Below, piece after piece: positions 22,277 to 33,640 of a stretch of DNA of 64,000 nucleotides. The translations under genes were made by a program, and so were the position numbers. Position 1 is the stretch's first letter, and each line of letters begins with the position of its first letter. Under the pieces are notes generated by a model. The model saw only the letters and a program-made list of their open reading frames with translations. It was not told the origin of the DNA and searched no databases. Source of the DNA: Epiperipatus broadwayi (taxonomy: Eukaryota > Onychophora > Udeonychophora > Euonychophora > Peripatidae); contig JAQFVV010006215.1 of NCBI GenBank assembly GCA_028023455.1, forward strand, positions 8,821,950 to 8,885,949, read 5' to 3'.

Positions 22277-22477
22277 TATATAATTTCTTATTATTCTTTT
22301 TACTATTTATAATAGAGTATTGAAAGTGTGAATCTATTTATATTGTTAGATGAGTGATGGAATAGAAGAAATGAAGTTAAATTTAAATATATCTAAATAA
22401 TGTGCATATCTAATTAAATTTAACATATGTTATATATGTCTTACTAACTTGGGATAGTAAAGTGGATGTTTCAAAAT

Positions 22478-22556
22478 GTGATACTTGTGAGTTTTCAAGT
22501 AAATCAAGATAGAAACATATTTTTGATAAATCTACAGTTTTGAGGCCCCCAAAAAA
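22478..22556 (+). repeat. Left arm of separated inverted repeat
   Basis: CTTGTGAGTTTTCAAGTAAA, TTTTTGATAAATCTACAG and TTTTGAGGCCC recur in reverse complement at 23095-23170. The 540-bp space between holds poly-A and poly-T runs and no gene. It may be a nonautonomous DNA element with about 80-bp terminal inverted repeats, or two opposed copies of one dispersed repeat. Confidence 0.6.
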
Positions 22557-23094
22557 TGTTTGCAAATAAATACCTGCTAGAAAATATGTATTTAACATTT
22601 ACATTTTATTTTTTACTGTTAATTTTAAAAAAAAAAATTGTGTAAAAATTAATTACAATATTTACAGTTTTTTTTTTTTTTTTTTGAGGATTAACTTATT
22701 AACAGAAAAATGAAAATAAAATATAAAACCAATATTTACATCGTATTCATGTTGGTGGAATGCAATCACATCACAACCTTTAACACACTTTTTGAGGAGA
22801 CAGAATTTTGTACCTTTGGAAATAGAATATTGCATCACATTCTGTGATAGGAAGATCCCAAATTTTTATTATTATGACAATTTACCAAAAAAATTGCTGA
22901 CAAAAAGAAACATGCTGAATTGAAATAAAGTACAACAATACTAAGAGTGTCTCATAACTTTCCACATTATAATATAATAAAAAAAAATTAAAATAGAGCT
23001 TCTTAATAAAATTTATTGGAATTATTTCTTTTTCTAAATTTAATAATTGATTTATTAATTTTGTTTTAATTTAACAACTAACACATCTTTGGTA
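22557..23094. other. Spacer between inverted repeat arms
   Basis: Low-complexity AT-rich DNA including a poly-T run at about 22669-22685. No reading frame. Confidence 0.5.
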
Positions 23095-23170
23095 GATTTT
23101 AGGCCCTCAAAACTGTACATTTATCAAAAGTACAGGATGCCATCTTGGTTTATTTGAAAACTCACAAGCC
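23095..23170 (-). repeat. Right arm of separated inverted repeat
   Basis: Reverse-complementary to 22478-22556: GGCCCTCAAAACTGTACATT, TATCAAAAGTACAGGATGCC and TTTGAAAACTCACAAG. Confidence 0.6.
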
Positions 23171-23615
23171 CCCAATATGCATCAGTTGTTAGATAGGTTG
23201 ATCTGATTTCTGGGCTTATGCACCATTGTAATAAAATTGAGCTGAGGCAAAACGTTTCCACAGATAAAAACAAAAAATCTTGAAAATATAAAAAGGAAAA
23301 TAAATTGTTAAAAGAAATTTGATTGTTAAAAAATTAGTGTAACATTAAATGAACTTTATTTCTATACTGCTTTATTAGAAATATATATATATATACGAAA
23401 TTATATAAAGATAAATATGCTTGGACTGGAAAAAAGAGAGTTTATTTTAAAATATGTTTTAATTAGTATGGAAGCATTGGCAAAGATAAACTTAACACTG
23501 CCTTGGATAAACAAAATTTGTATTAAGTTTGAAATAAAAGAAAATAAATGTAAAACTATAGTGTTTAAATGTGATAACTGATCTGGAATTATACATCATA
23601 TTAATCATTAAAATC
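23171..23615. other. AT-rich DNA, nothing recognised
   Basis: Contains a short TA run near 23382-23395 only. Confidence 0.5.
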
Positions 23616-23621
23616 AGTCAA

Positions 23622-23705
23622 TATGTAGACAATCCCAATATCAATTACAATCAACAATCTCAACCTGTTGTCAAGGCAACCTTTTAACAATAAAGGTAAA
23701 TCATA
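23622..23705 (+). repeat. Dispersed repeat family 3, copy 2
   Basis: AATCCCAATATCAATTACAA, then CAACCTGTTGTCAAGGCAAC, then CTTTTAACAATAAAGG. The opposite-strand copy at 54940-55090 aligns along the whole length. Confidence 0.65.
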
Positions 23706-25759
23706 TTAAGTACTGGAAAAGTTATTGGTGAACTTCAGCTTGAAGAAATGAAATTTCCCTAACAGGTATTGAAGTAGCATCATGTTACAATTATTTTTTT
23801 GTTTTAACAATTACAGGGTTGGCATTCATCTAATTAAATCATATTATTTTACTCTATAAGATAATAATAGCTACATAGCTATTTATTAAATTTTATTAGA
23901 TAGATAGCTAAGTCAGATATGGATTGGCTGTTTATTATAAAAATTCTAAACTTATTTGTTTCTAATCTGAAATTTTTTTATAAAGTTTATCCAGATATAC
24001 TCGAAATTAATTTTCAGAATAAGGTAGCTAAATATTGTAAAGATGACAACTTGAGGTGTTCTAACTAATCATGGATACAGGTTGTAAAAAAATTGAAGTA
24101 AATTTTTCAATAATTCAGGTGAATTTTATTAGGTTCATAAGTTATTCTATATTTCTTTGAAGTTTAATACTAAATGTTTGAAATTATAAAGAGACTTAGA
24201 GTGCAGTAAGAAGAAAATATTTAAAAAAATTTAAATGAACAATTTAAAAATTTACACATGCTGAAAATAAATTGAAAAATGTTACATCGAATTAGTAATC
24301 AAGAAGAAAGTAAAGAAATAATAAAATGTGTGATGGTAAAATAATTTCATAAACGATTCTGCGTATTTAAATAATATTATATGTACAAAATTTTTTTGAA
24401 ATTGTTTTTAAAAGCAGAATATTATTACATACAGCATGAATACTAAAGCAAACTAGAGTGTACTGTAGAAGTGATCTTTTTATTTGCATAATAATTACAA
24501 AATTCGTTGTTTGTATAATTTTCTATATTAATATGACAAAAAATTGATGTAACCCATATTCATATATATATATATAGTGATAGCAACAATATTTTGCGAT
24601 AGTATATTTTATACTAACAGTGAAGTTACTCTATAGACTGAGCTTAACAATCGATTTCTATCCATAAATGATAATATTAAGTAAAATATTAATCCCTTAA
24701 CATATTTTAAAATCAAATAAATACTTTGAAAATAGCAAAGAAAGGTTTTTTGTCTACATTTTTCGTATTATTTGAAAGTCTTGGTTCACATAATTAATGT
24801 TTAACTGCTTTTTTCCAATCCAGCATGTCGTTTTTGCTTAAAAAAGATATATAGACAAATAATTACACTTTCTTAAGTAAAATTTTAATTAAAACTGAAA
24901 GAGAATCTGAAGAAACATTTTTTTTCTTCTAATTTTCTTTTTTTGTCTTTATCCCTTTCTCAACTTTTTCTTTAAAACCTGAGGTCAAATTATATCCATG
25001 TATTCACAAAAAAAAAATAGTCATTTTTTTTAAATGTGAAGATAAACTACAAATCTTCATTGACACTGTAAGACAATGAAGAAAAGTATGATACTCGCTT
25101 CATTCAATTTAAGTTATATAAATCGCATCAATTGTAATACACATATTAAAAGTAATTTAAATTTGAATATGATCATACACCAAAAGAATCACATGACATT
25201 TTTATATTCCATTTAATTAGACAGTAATGGTACACGAAAATGTTTATTTTATATAATTGTTTTTCAGCAAGTAATTGACATTTGAGCATTCAAGTAGCAT
25301 ATTGAGGTCAAATCTCACAAGGCAAGCAATTGCCTGAAAGCTATAACGAAATTGAACATGAATTTGGGTTAGATATAATGTAATTTACTAAGGTCTGTTG
25401 AAATGTAGCCAATTAAAGAGAAACAACACATGGCAGTCTGAGGTATTAAGATCTGAGTCCATCCATTAATCATTGCTTATAAAAACAGAATCCTAGAATA
25501 CAAATGTTGGCATTCCATGTTGTCTTATATTTAAATTAAATATTTATGATGGGATTGTGCCAATGCATTCCAAAAGACCAAAACTGTATAATCATATATA
25601 TATACTTATGCAAGTGTTGTGATTTGAGTTTCAAACCTTAGGATTGTTTTGAATTACAATCAATTCAAATAGATTAAAAGAGGAAATGGTGACTGCTAGA
25701 TGCACAAGTGTATTAGTTCTGCCTTTAGATTCTAATTTTTATTATTAATATATAGGATG
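23706..25759. other. AT-rich DNA, nothing recognised
   Basis: No coding or repeat signal beyond short TA runs near 24561 and 25597. Confidence 0.5.
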
Positions 25760-25930
25760 TATGAGCACAGACATTCACACCACCCACCACTCTCCACTTT
25801 GTCTCATAACATTGATACACTTGAACACATATATGTTGAAAAGATAAATAATCACCAATATACGTATTTCATGCTAAACCAGCAATAATCAGTTTGTCCA
25901 GATTACCATTTCTACACACATATATTGTAC
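25760..25930 (+). repeat. Dispersed repeat family 2, copy 4 (truncated)
   Basis: CTCTCCACTTTGTCTCATAA, GATACACTTGAACACATATA, AAAAGATAAATAATCACC, TTTCATGCTAAACCAGCAAT and GTTTGTCCAGATTACCA follow the family order and stop before the CAGTTTATATTAAG section. Confidence 0.65.
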
Positions 25931-26837
25931 CGGTAAAAATCACCATGCTTAATCACACACAGTAATCCGAATTCAAACCCAGTCCACGTCTAGGAATAAA
26001 TTCCAAAATGCAAACTAAATTCAAACCCAAAACCCTGGCATGACCCACCGATGACAATATTACAACGGTACGGGGTTTTCCCTTTACTAGCTCATCGAAA
26101 AACACAGACTAAATTACCTACAATCAGCTATTTCATAGATACCTTATAGTCGGGATATTGGTACGGCTAATAATTTAATGTATATATTTAAGTTGTCGAT
26201 ACAGACAGCAGGTGATTGACTAGATGTCGAGAGTAATAATGCAAGAGAGACAAAATTAGGTTAGATAAATTTTTAATAAATTATTGAAAGCATTGAATAA
26301 TATTATTTACAGGTACGGTAAAACTCTCATATGTATTTATAATAAATTGCTGCTAGTCATCAATAATCGGTTTGTACTGATTAACAAACTCATGCCAATA
26401 TTTATATGTTTAAATGGTTGTACAGGTTGATATGAGAATCAGAGTAATTGGAGCACTTAAAATATTTAACTACTAGTTTATATTAAGTTGTTTTATTTTA
26501 ATAGATTCAAACCATTGCGTATACGGATAAATGGGAGGCGGTTTTATATAAAAATATAATATATAATATTGATGTACTGATGGTTGCAGGGATTAAGGTA
26601 TACTACAAATAATAACTTGCGGTGCATTGACGGAATACCGGGCGGCTTGTACTTTGACAAGTCTTAATGCCCCCAAGTAGATCCGGGACACTACAACCAG
26701 CCGGGCTCATTTTCGAACCCCGGTGATCCAAGAGATTACCTGGAGAAGAATTTCTTTCTCTCCATGTGGTAGTAAAACGAGACGCCAACTTAGGCGAAGG
26801 TAAAGGCATTGCCACAGTAACATCGAGGAAGAGTGAT

Positions 26838-26963
26838 CGGAAGTGGATTTTAAAACGAAATTATATAAAACCTTTTCTCTCCGTAACATTTTCTACGCAA
26901 CAGTCCGATATAACTATTCAATAAAACATGGCGAAATCAAACGATCGCAAAAGTAATAATTAA
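26838..26963 (+). promoter_or_regulatory. Candidate core promoter and short first exon
   Basis: Within the CpG-enriched block lie, in order, CGGAAGTG (26838-26845, a match to the ETS/GABP motif), TATATAAAA (26862-26870), a pyrimidine-rich stretch, and ATGGCG (26928-26933) with A at -3 and G at +4, a favourable start context. The frame MAKSNDRKSNN ends at 26961-26963, but CGCAAAAGTAATA could contain a weak splice donor, so this might be a first coding exon. No protein family is recognised and no downstream exon was found. The call rests on motif co-occurrence only. Confidence 0.3.
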
Positions 26964-27541
26964 TTAATTTCACTCTGAAACCCATAACTCCCCAGATTGT
27001 TCGGAAGGTAATAATAGCAAAAATATTCACTTATTATTCTTACTCCGTAATAATATATAAAAAAGTTATAATAAAATTTTAGACTATTTTAAGTATTGAG
27101 ATTTGGAGTATAGATTAAAATATTATAACGAAGTAAAAGAAACAACAAAATATTTGAATATTTCTCAACTCAACATAAATGAAACAATTTTTAGTTCGAT
27201 AAAAGAAAATTACTTTTAAACTGAGTATAATAAATATTATGAGATAAACTTTACTGACTTTAATTAGAGTTGAGAAATATTATTATTGGCATCGTTTTGT
27301 TTGTAAAATAAGTAATAGTAAAATATAAATGTATTCACAAATGGGTTATTAGTAGGCACAAATATTAAGAATTATCATCTAAAGACGGGAGCACAGAAAT
27401 ATTAGAGAAGAAATTTACTGACAGGTTTTAGTGTAACATTTTCAAATGGAAAGCAAGAAATTTACATGCAATTACTTTGATTAACAGATTAAATATAAAA
27501 TTATTACTGAGAGGAAAGTTAAAAAGTTCATGTAACAAAAG

Positions 27542-27607
27542 TTACCATTCTTTCTTCGTCCGGCTTTTCTTCTTGCGGTGATATGTATGAAGAACGTAGG
27601 CGCGCAT
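27542..27607 (-). CDS. Possible 21-residue basic micro-ORF
   Basis: A minus-strand frame from ATG (complement of 27605-27607) to TAA (27542-27544) encodes a peptide ending HRKKKSRTKKEW. Its GC and CpG content are unusually high for this window. I know no family for it; it is far too short to trust, and could be an upstream ORF or chance. Confidence 0.15.
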   Translation of the reverse strand: MRAYVLHTYHRKKKSRTKKEW

Positions 27608-28080
27608 TTTGAATTTCTTAGAAAGGCATGGTTAATTTAAATGTTGGAATTTGGAAGACTGGAAGCACGGAAAACATTACAGATCAGCGGTATGAAAGAT
27701 TTAAATTGGCAGAACAGGGATCAGCTTCTTGGACTTAGCCCATCATGATTGCAGTTTACCGGGCAACTTCTTAATAACGGTTGAAGTGATTTCTCTGGAA
27801 CAACTACTTTGCTGTAGCTTGAGACGATCTAAGCACAGCCAAGTCAAAAGTTAGAGTGTCTATCTTATATCTAAGATGGCTACGGTTGACCTTTCTGCCT
27901 AGTTTTAGTTCATGACTCCGCCTCCTTTGATTTTCCGGCCTCCAGCAATATCTAATTTTTGACTATACAATAGCATTTGCCTTTCTTGATAAGAGTTCTA
28001 CGTTTCTCATTTCCATTGTTCGGTTTTCATTTATTTTTAAATTTAATACATGATTCTAAATTGACAAAACAATTACATCG

Positions 28081-28530
28081 GAATTCGTGAATACAAAATA
28101 TAAATTCATTATCTTAATTTATCAAAGTACAAATTAATTATTGTATACATTTTGTACAAGTAAGATTTTGATTACAAATACTGATCAAAGGAATGTGACT
28201 TTTGATCAGCATTTTTAAATGACTTTGTATAATTTGCAAAATTAAAATTTAAAGAAAATATCCACGCAATTGAAACTTTTAAATTGAGCTAATATAAATC
28301 CACAAACCACACACACACGAATATTATTCATCATGATTTGTGACATTTATACTCATACTCTTTACATTAAATTCTTTTTAAACAAACACAAAATAAATAA
28401 CTTAAAATTTATGTGGCTTGGAATCGAAAAAGTCTCATTGCGGGTAAATAGTGGTTTAGCATTACCGTTCTTAGATGACAACCATGAAACTAAGATCGAT
28501 TCTTCGATCTGTCTGTTTCAATATGCTATA
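28081..28530. other. AT-rich DNA, unrecognised 70-residue frame
   Basis: The plus-strand frame 28333-28545 has a fairly ordinary amino-acid mix (contains SLRVNSGLALPFLDDNHETK) but no domain I recognise, and its end runs into a repeat fragment. I do not call it a gene. Confidence 0.4.
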
Positions 28531-28615
28531 AGTGCTCAAATGTAGCCAATCTTCATACTTTAATGAACAGGTTTCAATCCACCCCACACTTCAACTCTTC
28601 AACCATCCATCCAAT
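28531..28615 (+). repeat. Family 2 fragment
   Basis: GTGCTCAAATGTAGCCAATC, TCATACTTTAATGAACAGG and CAACTCTTCAACCATCCAT correspond to the last third of family 2. Confidence 0.55.
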
Positions 28616-31502
28616 TGAAATTGATTATCTGAGGAGTAGAATATTATAGCATGATACTATATACAATGGACTGATTCAAGCTTATAATAGATGGATATAG
28701 AGAAAAAAATGTTCTTGGAGTATGAGAGCAAGAATGTGGGTAAATCATATGATATTATTGTTCTATTAATATTTCTAGCAAAATATAGAAGGCCAGTATA
28801 GTTGGTGTAAAACTATGTATCTAAAATATTTAGAAACTGAATTGGTTGTAAATCTATATAACAATGCAAGCAATTTAATTTTAACTCAAAACCCTATATA
28901 TTTTTTTAAATATTAAGCTATTAAAATGAAAAGTAAAGAGGAATGACAACATGTGTAATAGTATTAATTTCAGTTTTGTATCATATATCAAAGTATAATC
29001 CAGAAAATTATCTAGGGAGATGAATAATATAGAACATTGTCTAAAGTTCAATGATTGCTCAAGTTAATAATTGATGGCTCTAAAATAGCATGAACATCTC
29101 TTCTATTAACAGTTGAAAGTTTTTTCCAAAATAGAATTTTTCTGAACTCTGCATAGACTGATTGACAAAGAAGATAGAAAAACATTTAGCAAGATGAATA
29201 CAAATCATTTGCAATTTAAAATGAAAGTTGATGCATATCATGTTTTAATAAAAGGAAAATAAAAATAAGTAAATTTAAATTTTTGGTTTGTAAAAAATGT
29301 TTTGGAATATTTGTCTTTGATGGATGGTCAAACAGTTATTAATTAGTTGAAGTTATGTCATTTTAAAGACAAGTAAATATTGGGTAGTAAAAAACATCGT
29401 AAAAATAATAAAAAACATAAATGATATTAATATTATATGAATTTCGCAATGCAATAGAAAGATAAAGTTATAGTACTTCATTAAAAAGATAAAGAATACT
29501 GGAAAAGTTAAGATTTGGACATATAAGCAGAAGTTCTGAAGAAGATTGCTGAGGCAATTAAAAGTGTCAGCTTGTAAAAAAGACAGTGTAAAAGTAATAA
29601 AGAAGATAGATGATATTAATATTATAATTTTACAATGGCTGCATAATAAAATTTTATTGTTCTAGTGTTAACATTTTATTAATGTTCTCTCCATATTTAA
29701 AAAAAACAAGAAGAATGACTACCTGAAAATAACCCTAAGCCTAATTGGAGGTTGAAAAAGTCTATTGCTTTACCTGACTTATATTTTGGGTGCCAGATGT
29801 ATGGCAAATAGATGTTTTCCTGTTTGCTGTAAAGTTTCTATTATGTAAGTTTTTATTTTTTCGTAAAATATGTGATAATTTAAAAGAAATTATATAGTTT
29901 TATGAGTATATCTGAAGATTACTTCCAAATATTCCAATGCAGAATGTGAAATAAGGCATTTTTTAAAAATCCTAGAACCATTTCACTGATAAAAACTCAA
30001 ATTGCATTAAAAACTATCCAGAGTTTATCTTATATGTGAAAAACAAAATAGCAGTTTATTTGCTTCTAAGTTATAAAAATGCTATATAATGAGCAAAATA
30101 TGTTACCACTAAATTGACAATAATATAAATAAATAAATACACCAAACAATTTTAAATTATGCAAACAATAAACCTTATTAAAATAATGCCTTTTCAGAAA
30201 GCAAAATAAACTGCATTCAAAATAAAATTAAATTTATCTTCCATCTAAGTTTTTGTATAGACTATATCTTAAACAGTGATAACTATAAGTCATTTTAATT
30301 AATATATTCTTACAACTTGAACCAATTGAAAGAGAGAGATTATGGATGGTCATGGGAATTCATTAAATTAGAATCAAGATAGTATTTGGAATTATTATTA
30401 GTGAAGTATGAAAAAACATGAAGGAGAATAAAAATTAAACTCAGTAATGAAAAATATAATATTTTAATATTTATTGAAAATATAAAATTGAAAGATTAAA
30501 AGTGAGAGATATTTCTCTTGAAGAATTTTGAGAAAAAGCAAAAAATTAGAGTGAATTTAATTAAAAATCTGAAGATTTTATAAATAATAAATATAAAATA
30601 TGTAAATTATCAGAAAGAAATGATATTGTTCATTTGAAGATTTGGAATAGATGTGCTTTATATTGATGAGAAAAGCCATAAATTTTTAGATATAATATAA
30701 AACAAATATCAGCTCCTGCTTAAGACTGATTTTTACATTGATTTTCTTTTGAAATTAATAGTGAAAAGTATACCAAAAGATAGACCAAACCCTCCACTCA
30801 AAGGTAAGCTCTGTTTAGAGTCAAAATTGTTAATCTGAGAAAAATATTGCATTAGATTGATTATTATTATTGTCCTCCAGTATTTAAATTGAAGATTTGC
30901 TTTTTAAATAATATGCAACCTACTCTGATTGAGTATTAGTGTCTTTGCAACACTGTATGATTAAACATTTTCATATCCAAGCTTAGATTAGACTTAGAGA
31001 ACAAATATTCATATTTATTAGATATTTTATATAATTTTCTATAATTAATTTATATTTTATTATTATTCATTTATAATTTATTTTAACATGTATAATAAAA
31101 CAATTGTTAATTGTAATATTTCTCTTTTGTTATTATTAAAGAAACGTCATCAGTGGATATTTATGAAATAAAGGTAATATTTAAGATGTTATATTACACA
31201 TAAATCTATTTGGATTAATTACAAAATTATTATTACTGTTGCTAGTTGAAATACAAAACTGTGCATTAAGACAAAATACATAAAATTCATTTATATTATC
31301 GTATCCTAAGATAAATGGATAAACTTTATAACCATACATTTATTTTTCCTATTTTATGTAAATGATTATAATCGATTAGTAACCCTGAGATGAGTCATTA
31401 GTCAACATTATTTTATAATTTCTAGCTTTAGTTTAAACACAAATTAATTTATATTAAAAAATATTTACTTAAAAATATATTAAGAGTAGTTAGTTATATT
31501 AA
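28616..31502. other. AT-rich DNA, no gene seen
   Basis: Nothing supported in almost 3 kb. Confidence 0.5.
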
Positions 31503-31592
31503 CTACGGCAATAAACCTAAAGCATGTTGGTTGAAAATGCGAAGGTAGGGACCTCTACAGGTCTTAACCACAACTTACGCGTTGGAAGAATT
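31503..31592 (+). repeat. Dispersed repeat family 4, copy 1
   Basis: AAAATGCGAAGGTAGGGACC, then TCTACAGGTCTTAACCACAA, then CTTACGCGTTGGAAGAA match 51688-51776. The block GGACCTCTACAGGTC can form a small hairpin (GACCT with AGGTC). GC-richer than its surroundings. Confidence 0.6.
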
Positions 31593-32870
31593 GTGCGTTA
31601 AATAAATTTATAATTAAGAATAGTTGCATACACTGATATTGAAATACCCTGAAAAAATTATACAATTCAAATTTTTACAGATAATAAAGTTATAAAATAG
31701 TATTATCTTTTGTTTTGTGTGAAAGTAAAACACATAGGTATTGCAAATTACTTTCGGTAAGCATGCTTCCTTATAGCACTTGTTACAATATATTCCTAAC
31801 GATATAAAATTGAATATTTTTATTTGTTATTAAGTCCTGCAAATTTAGACTAGCCATATTTTAAAGCAGCGCTAATGAATTTCATAATTAATTTATTTAA
31901 TGGCTCATCATGTCTAGAATTAAAATCTGTAATGGTATAAATGAGATTAAAGATTATTTTATCGCATGAATTGAGTAAACTAAAATTTGTAGCTATATAA
32001 ATACGATTAATTTAGTAAATAAATCATTACATTAGGACACAACTGTTGTAAATCAACTTAATTATGATAAACTAAATAAATAACTTAATCTGTTTAAACA
32101 TTAAGTGTAATTTAATTTCAAAATATAACAGCATAACACTCGTAAAATAATAACAATTGAAGAATATAAATTATAAAACATAAATACCATTGAGCACCGG
32201 GTTATTTAATTTCAAATAATCAATTAATATTTGTTGAAACATTAACTTAACCTGTATAATTAATGAAATGTAAATAAGAAAGTTGCTAAAATAAGTTAAT
32301 AAATTATTGAGATATATAGATGTTTGTTTATCTCTAGCTAACTAAATATTTAATGAATTTATTTTAAATGTAATTAGACTTTTTAAATTAATAATACGAT
32401 ATAATATACTAAATAAATTAAAATATAATTACAAGACTCCGATTCTAATCAATAAATACTTATTTTAAAGTGGTATGAATACACTTATACAAACACGTAT
32501 AGAGCAAAGGTTTAATAATATTAATTAAGCACGATGTGCTTAGTATGCTTTCGACTTAGTAAAGTCATACACATAGCCGCAATCTATAATAGAATTTATA
32601 ATTCCTTCACAAGGCACAAATCAAAAGCCCTGCATTTTTTTTCCTTATAACACATACCACATTACTAAAGTCTTTAATGTCATACATCAAATTGCACTTT
32701 TCACTTCACCATCCCTGCATCGGTTATTCAATAACTAGAAGGACAGACTGCTAACAAAGCTTTACCGTCAAATACTATATAAAATAAAGTGCCAAGATCT
32801 GCTCTGAAATTATGTCTGCTGTGGAGAATCTCAGGCCAACTTATGAATATGTATTGCTTAGCACTTATAT
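31593..32870. other. AT-rich DNA, nothing recognised
   Basis: No supported feature. Confidence 0.5.
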
Positions 32871-32879
32871 CTTTTCACT

Positions 32880-33095
32880 AAAGCTAAACCACATGCCAAC
32901 ATTCGTTTAATGTTCTTTGAACACTTATCCACAACTATCCATTCCTTTGAGCCCCACCCTACAGTCATCTGCATTGAGTGCCATGATGCCAAATGCAAAA
33001 TCAAAGAAGTGAGGCACATTTTCTTGGACAAACTTTCATCAACAAACAGGCAAATCAACCTGCATGCAATATACATGTACCTAAACTCTCTTTAC
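32880..33095 (+). pseudogene. Probable decayed reverse-transcriptase fragment
   Basis: Reading from about 32880, the frame gives KAKPHANIRLMFFEHLSTTI, then HSFEPHPTVI, and later DKLSSTNRQINLHAI. This parallels the reverse-transcriptase motif of Rex/CR1-like LINEs, where a LLF-D-FSSAFNTI-PH string is followed by a helix and a TNR-QQVN string. The catalytic Asp in the first motif reads Glu or His here. The opposite-strand frame 32858-33076 is its shadow. It is a small orphan piece with neither the FADD box nor flanking domains. I judge the similarity by eye. Confidence 0.45.
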
Positions 33096-33640
33096 AATTA
33101 TGACTATATTTAAGACTTTACTAGGTTGAAAGCATTCTAAGGAAAACATGCTTAATTAATATGATTAAAGCTTTGCTCTATATGTGTTTTCATATGTGTG
33201 TAAAGGAAGTATAGTTATAATTATTGTCAAGTGGTTGATTCTTTATCTATTTCTGGACTGTAAGTTATTTTTCATTCTTTTAATTGTTAAATACCAATCA
33301 GAATTCTGGGGGGGGATTGGAGTATATGGTATGATATATGAACTTTATTTGTGTATTTATTAAAAAAAAAAATGTATGAACAAATGTGTGGAAAACACAT
33401 GATCAGAGTGGAAAAGGAAATTAAGTAAAGAAAATAAAGTAGATTAGACTGGCAAAAAAAGCACTAACACAGGCATGTTTAAAGAAAGGCAGTCAAAGAT
33501 AGTAGATAATAATTAAAGATTGCATAGGAAGAAAATGATGTAAAACTTAATGAAATATTATAATTTTAGAAGTTTACATTTTTTTGTGTATGATTAAAAG
33601 TAATTTAATACTAACTTATACATAGTTTAGAGTAAAATGA
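33096..33640. other. AT-rich DNA, nothing recognised
   Basis: Includes short poly-G (33308-33315) and poly-A (33361-33372) runs. Confidence 0.5.

Larger units (their letters stand above)
25936..28080. other. CpG-enriched, less AT-biased block
   Basis: Compared with the rest of the window, CG dinucleotides are frequent here, for example ACGGTACGGGG near 26073, GACGGAATACCGGGCGGC near 26630, GAACCCCGG near 26716 and GTAGGCGCGC near 27597. In a CpG-depleted genome such blocks usually mark promoters or recent insertions. No long reading frame or known domain is present. Minus-strand frames at 26603-26889 show nothing recognisable. Confidence 0.5.

Noticed and set aside
26620-26660. rRNA-like words (ATTGACGG, CCGGGCGGCTTGTAC)
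   Set aside because: Each match is under 12 bases and out of rRNA order; no surrounding rRNA similarity.
26603-26889. Two overlapping minus-strand frames in the CpG-rich block
   Set aside because: No recognisable domain; the amino-acid content follows from raised GC, and neither frame has a supporting splice or start context.
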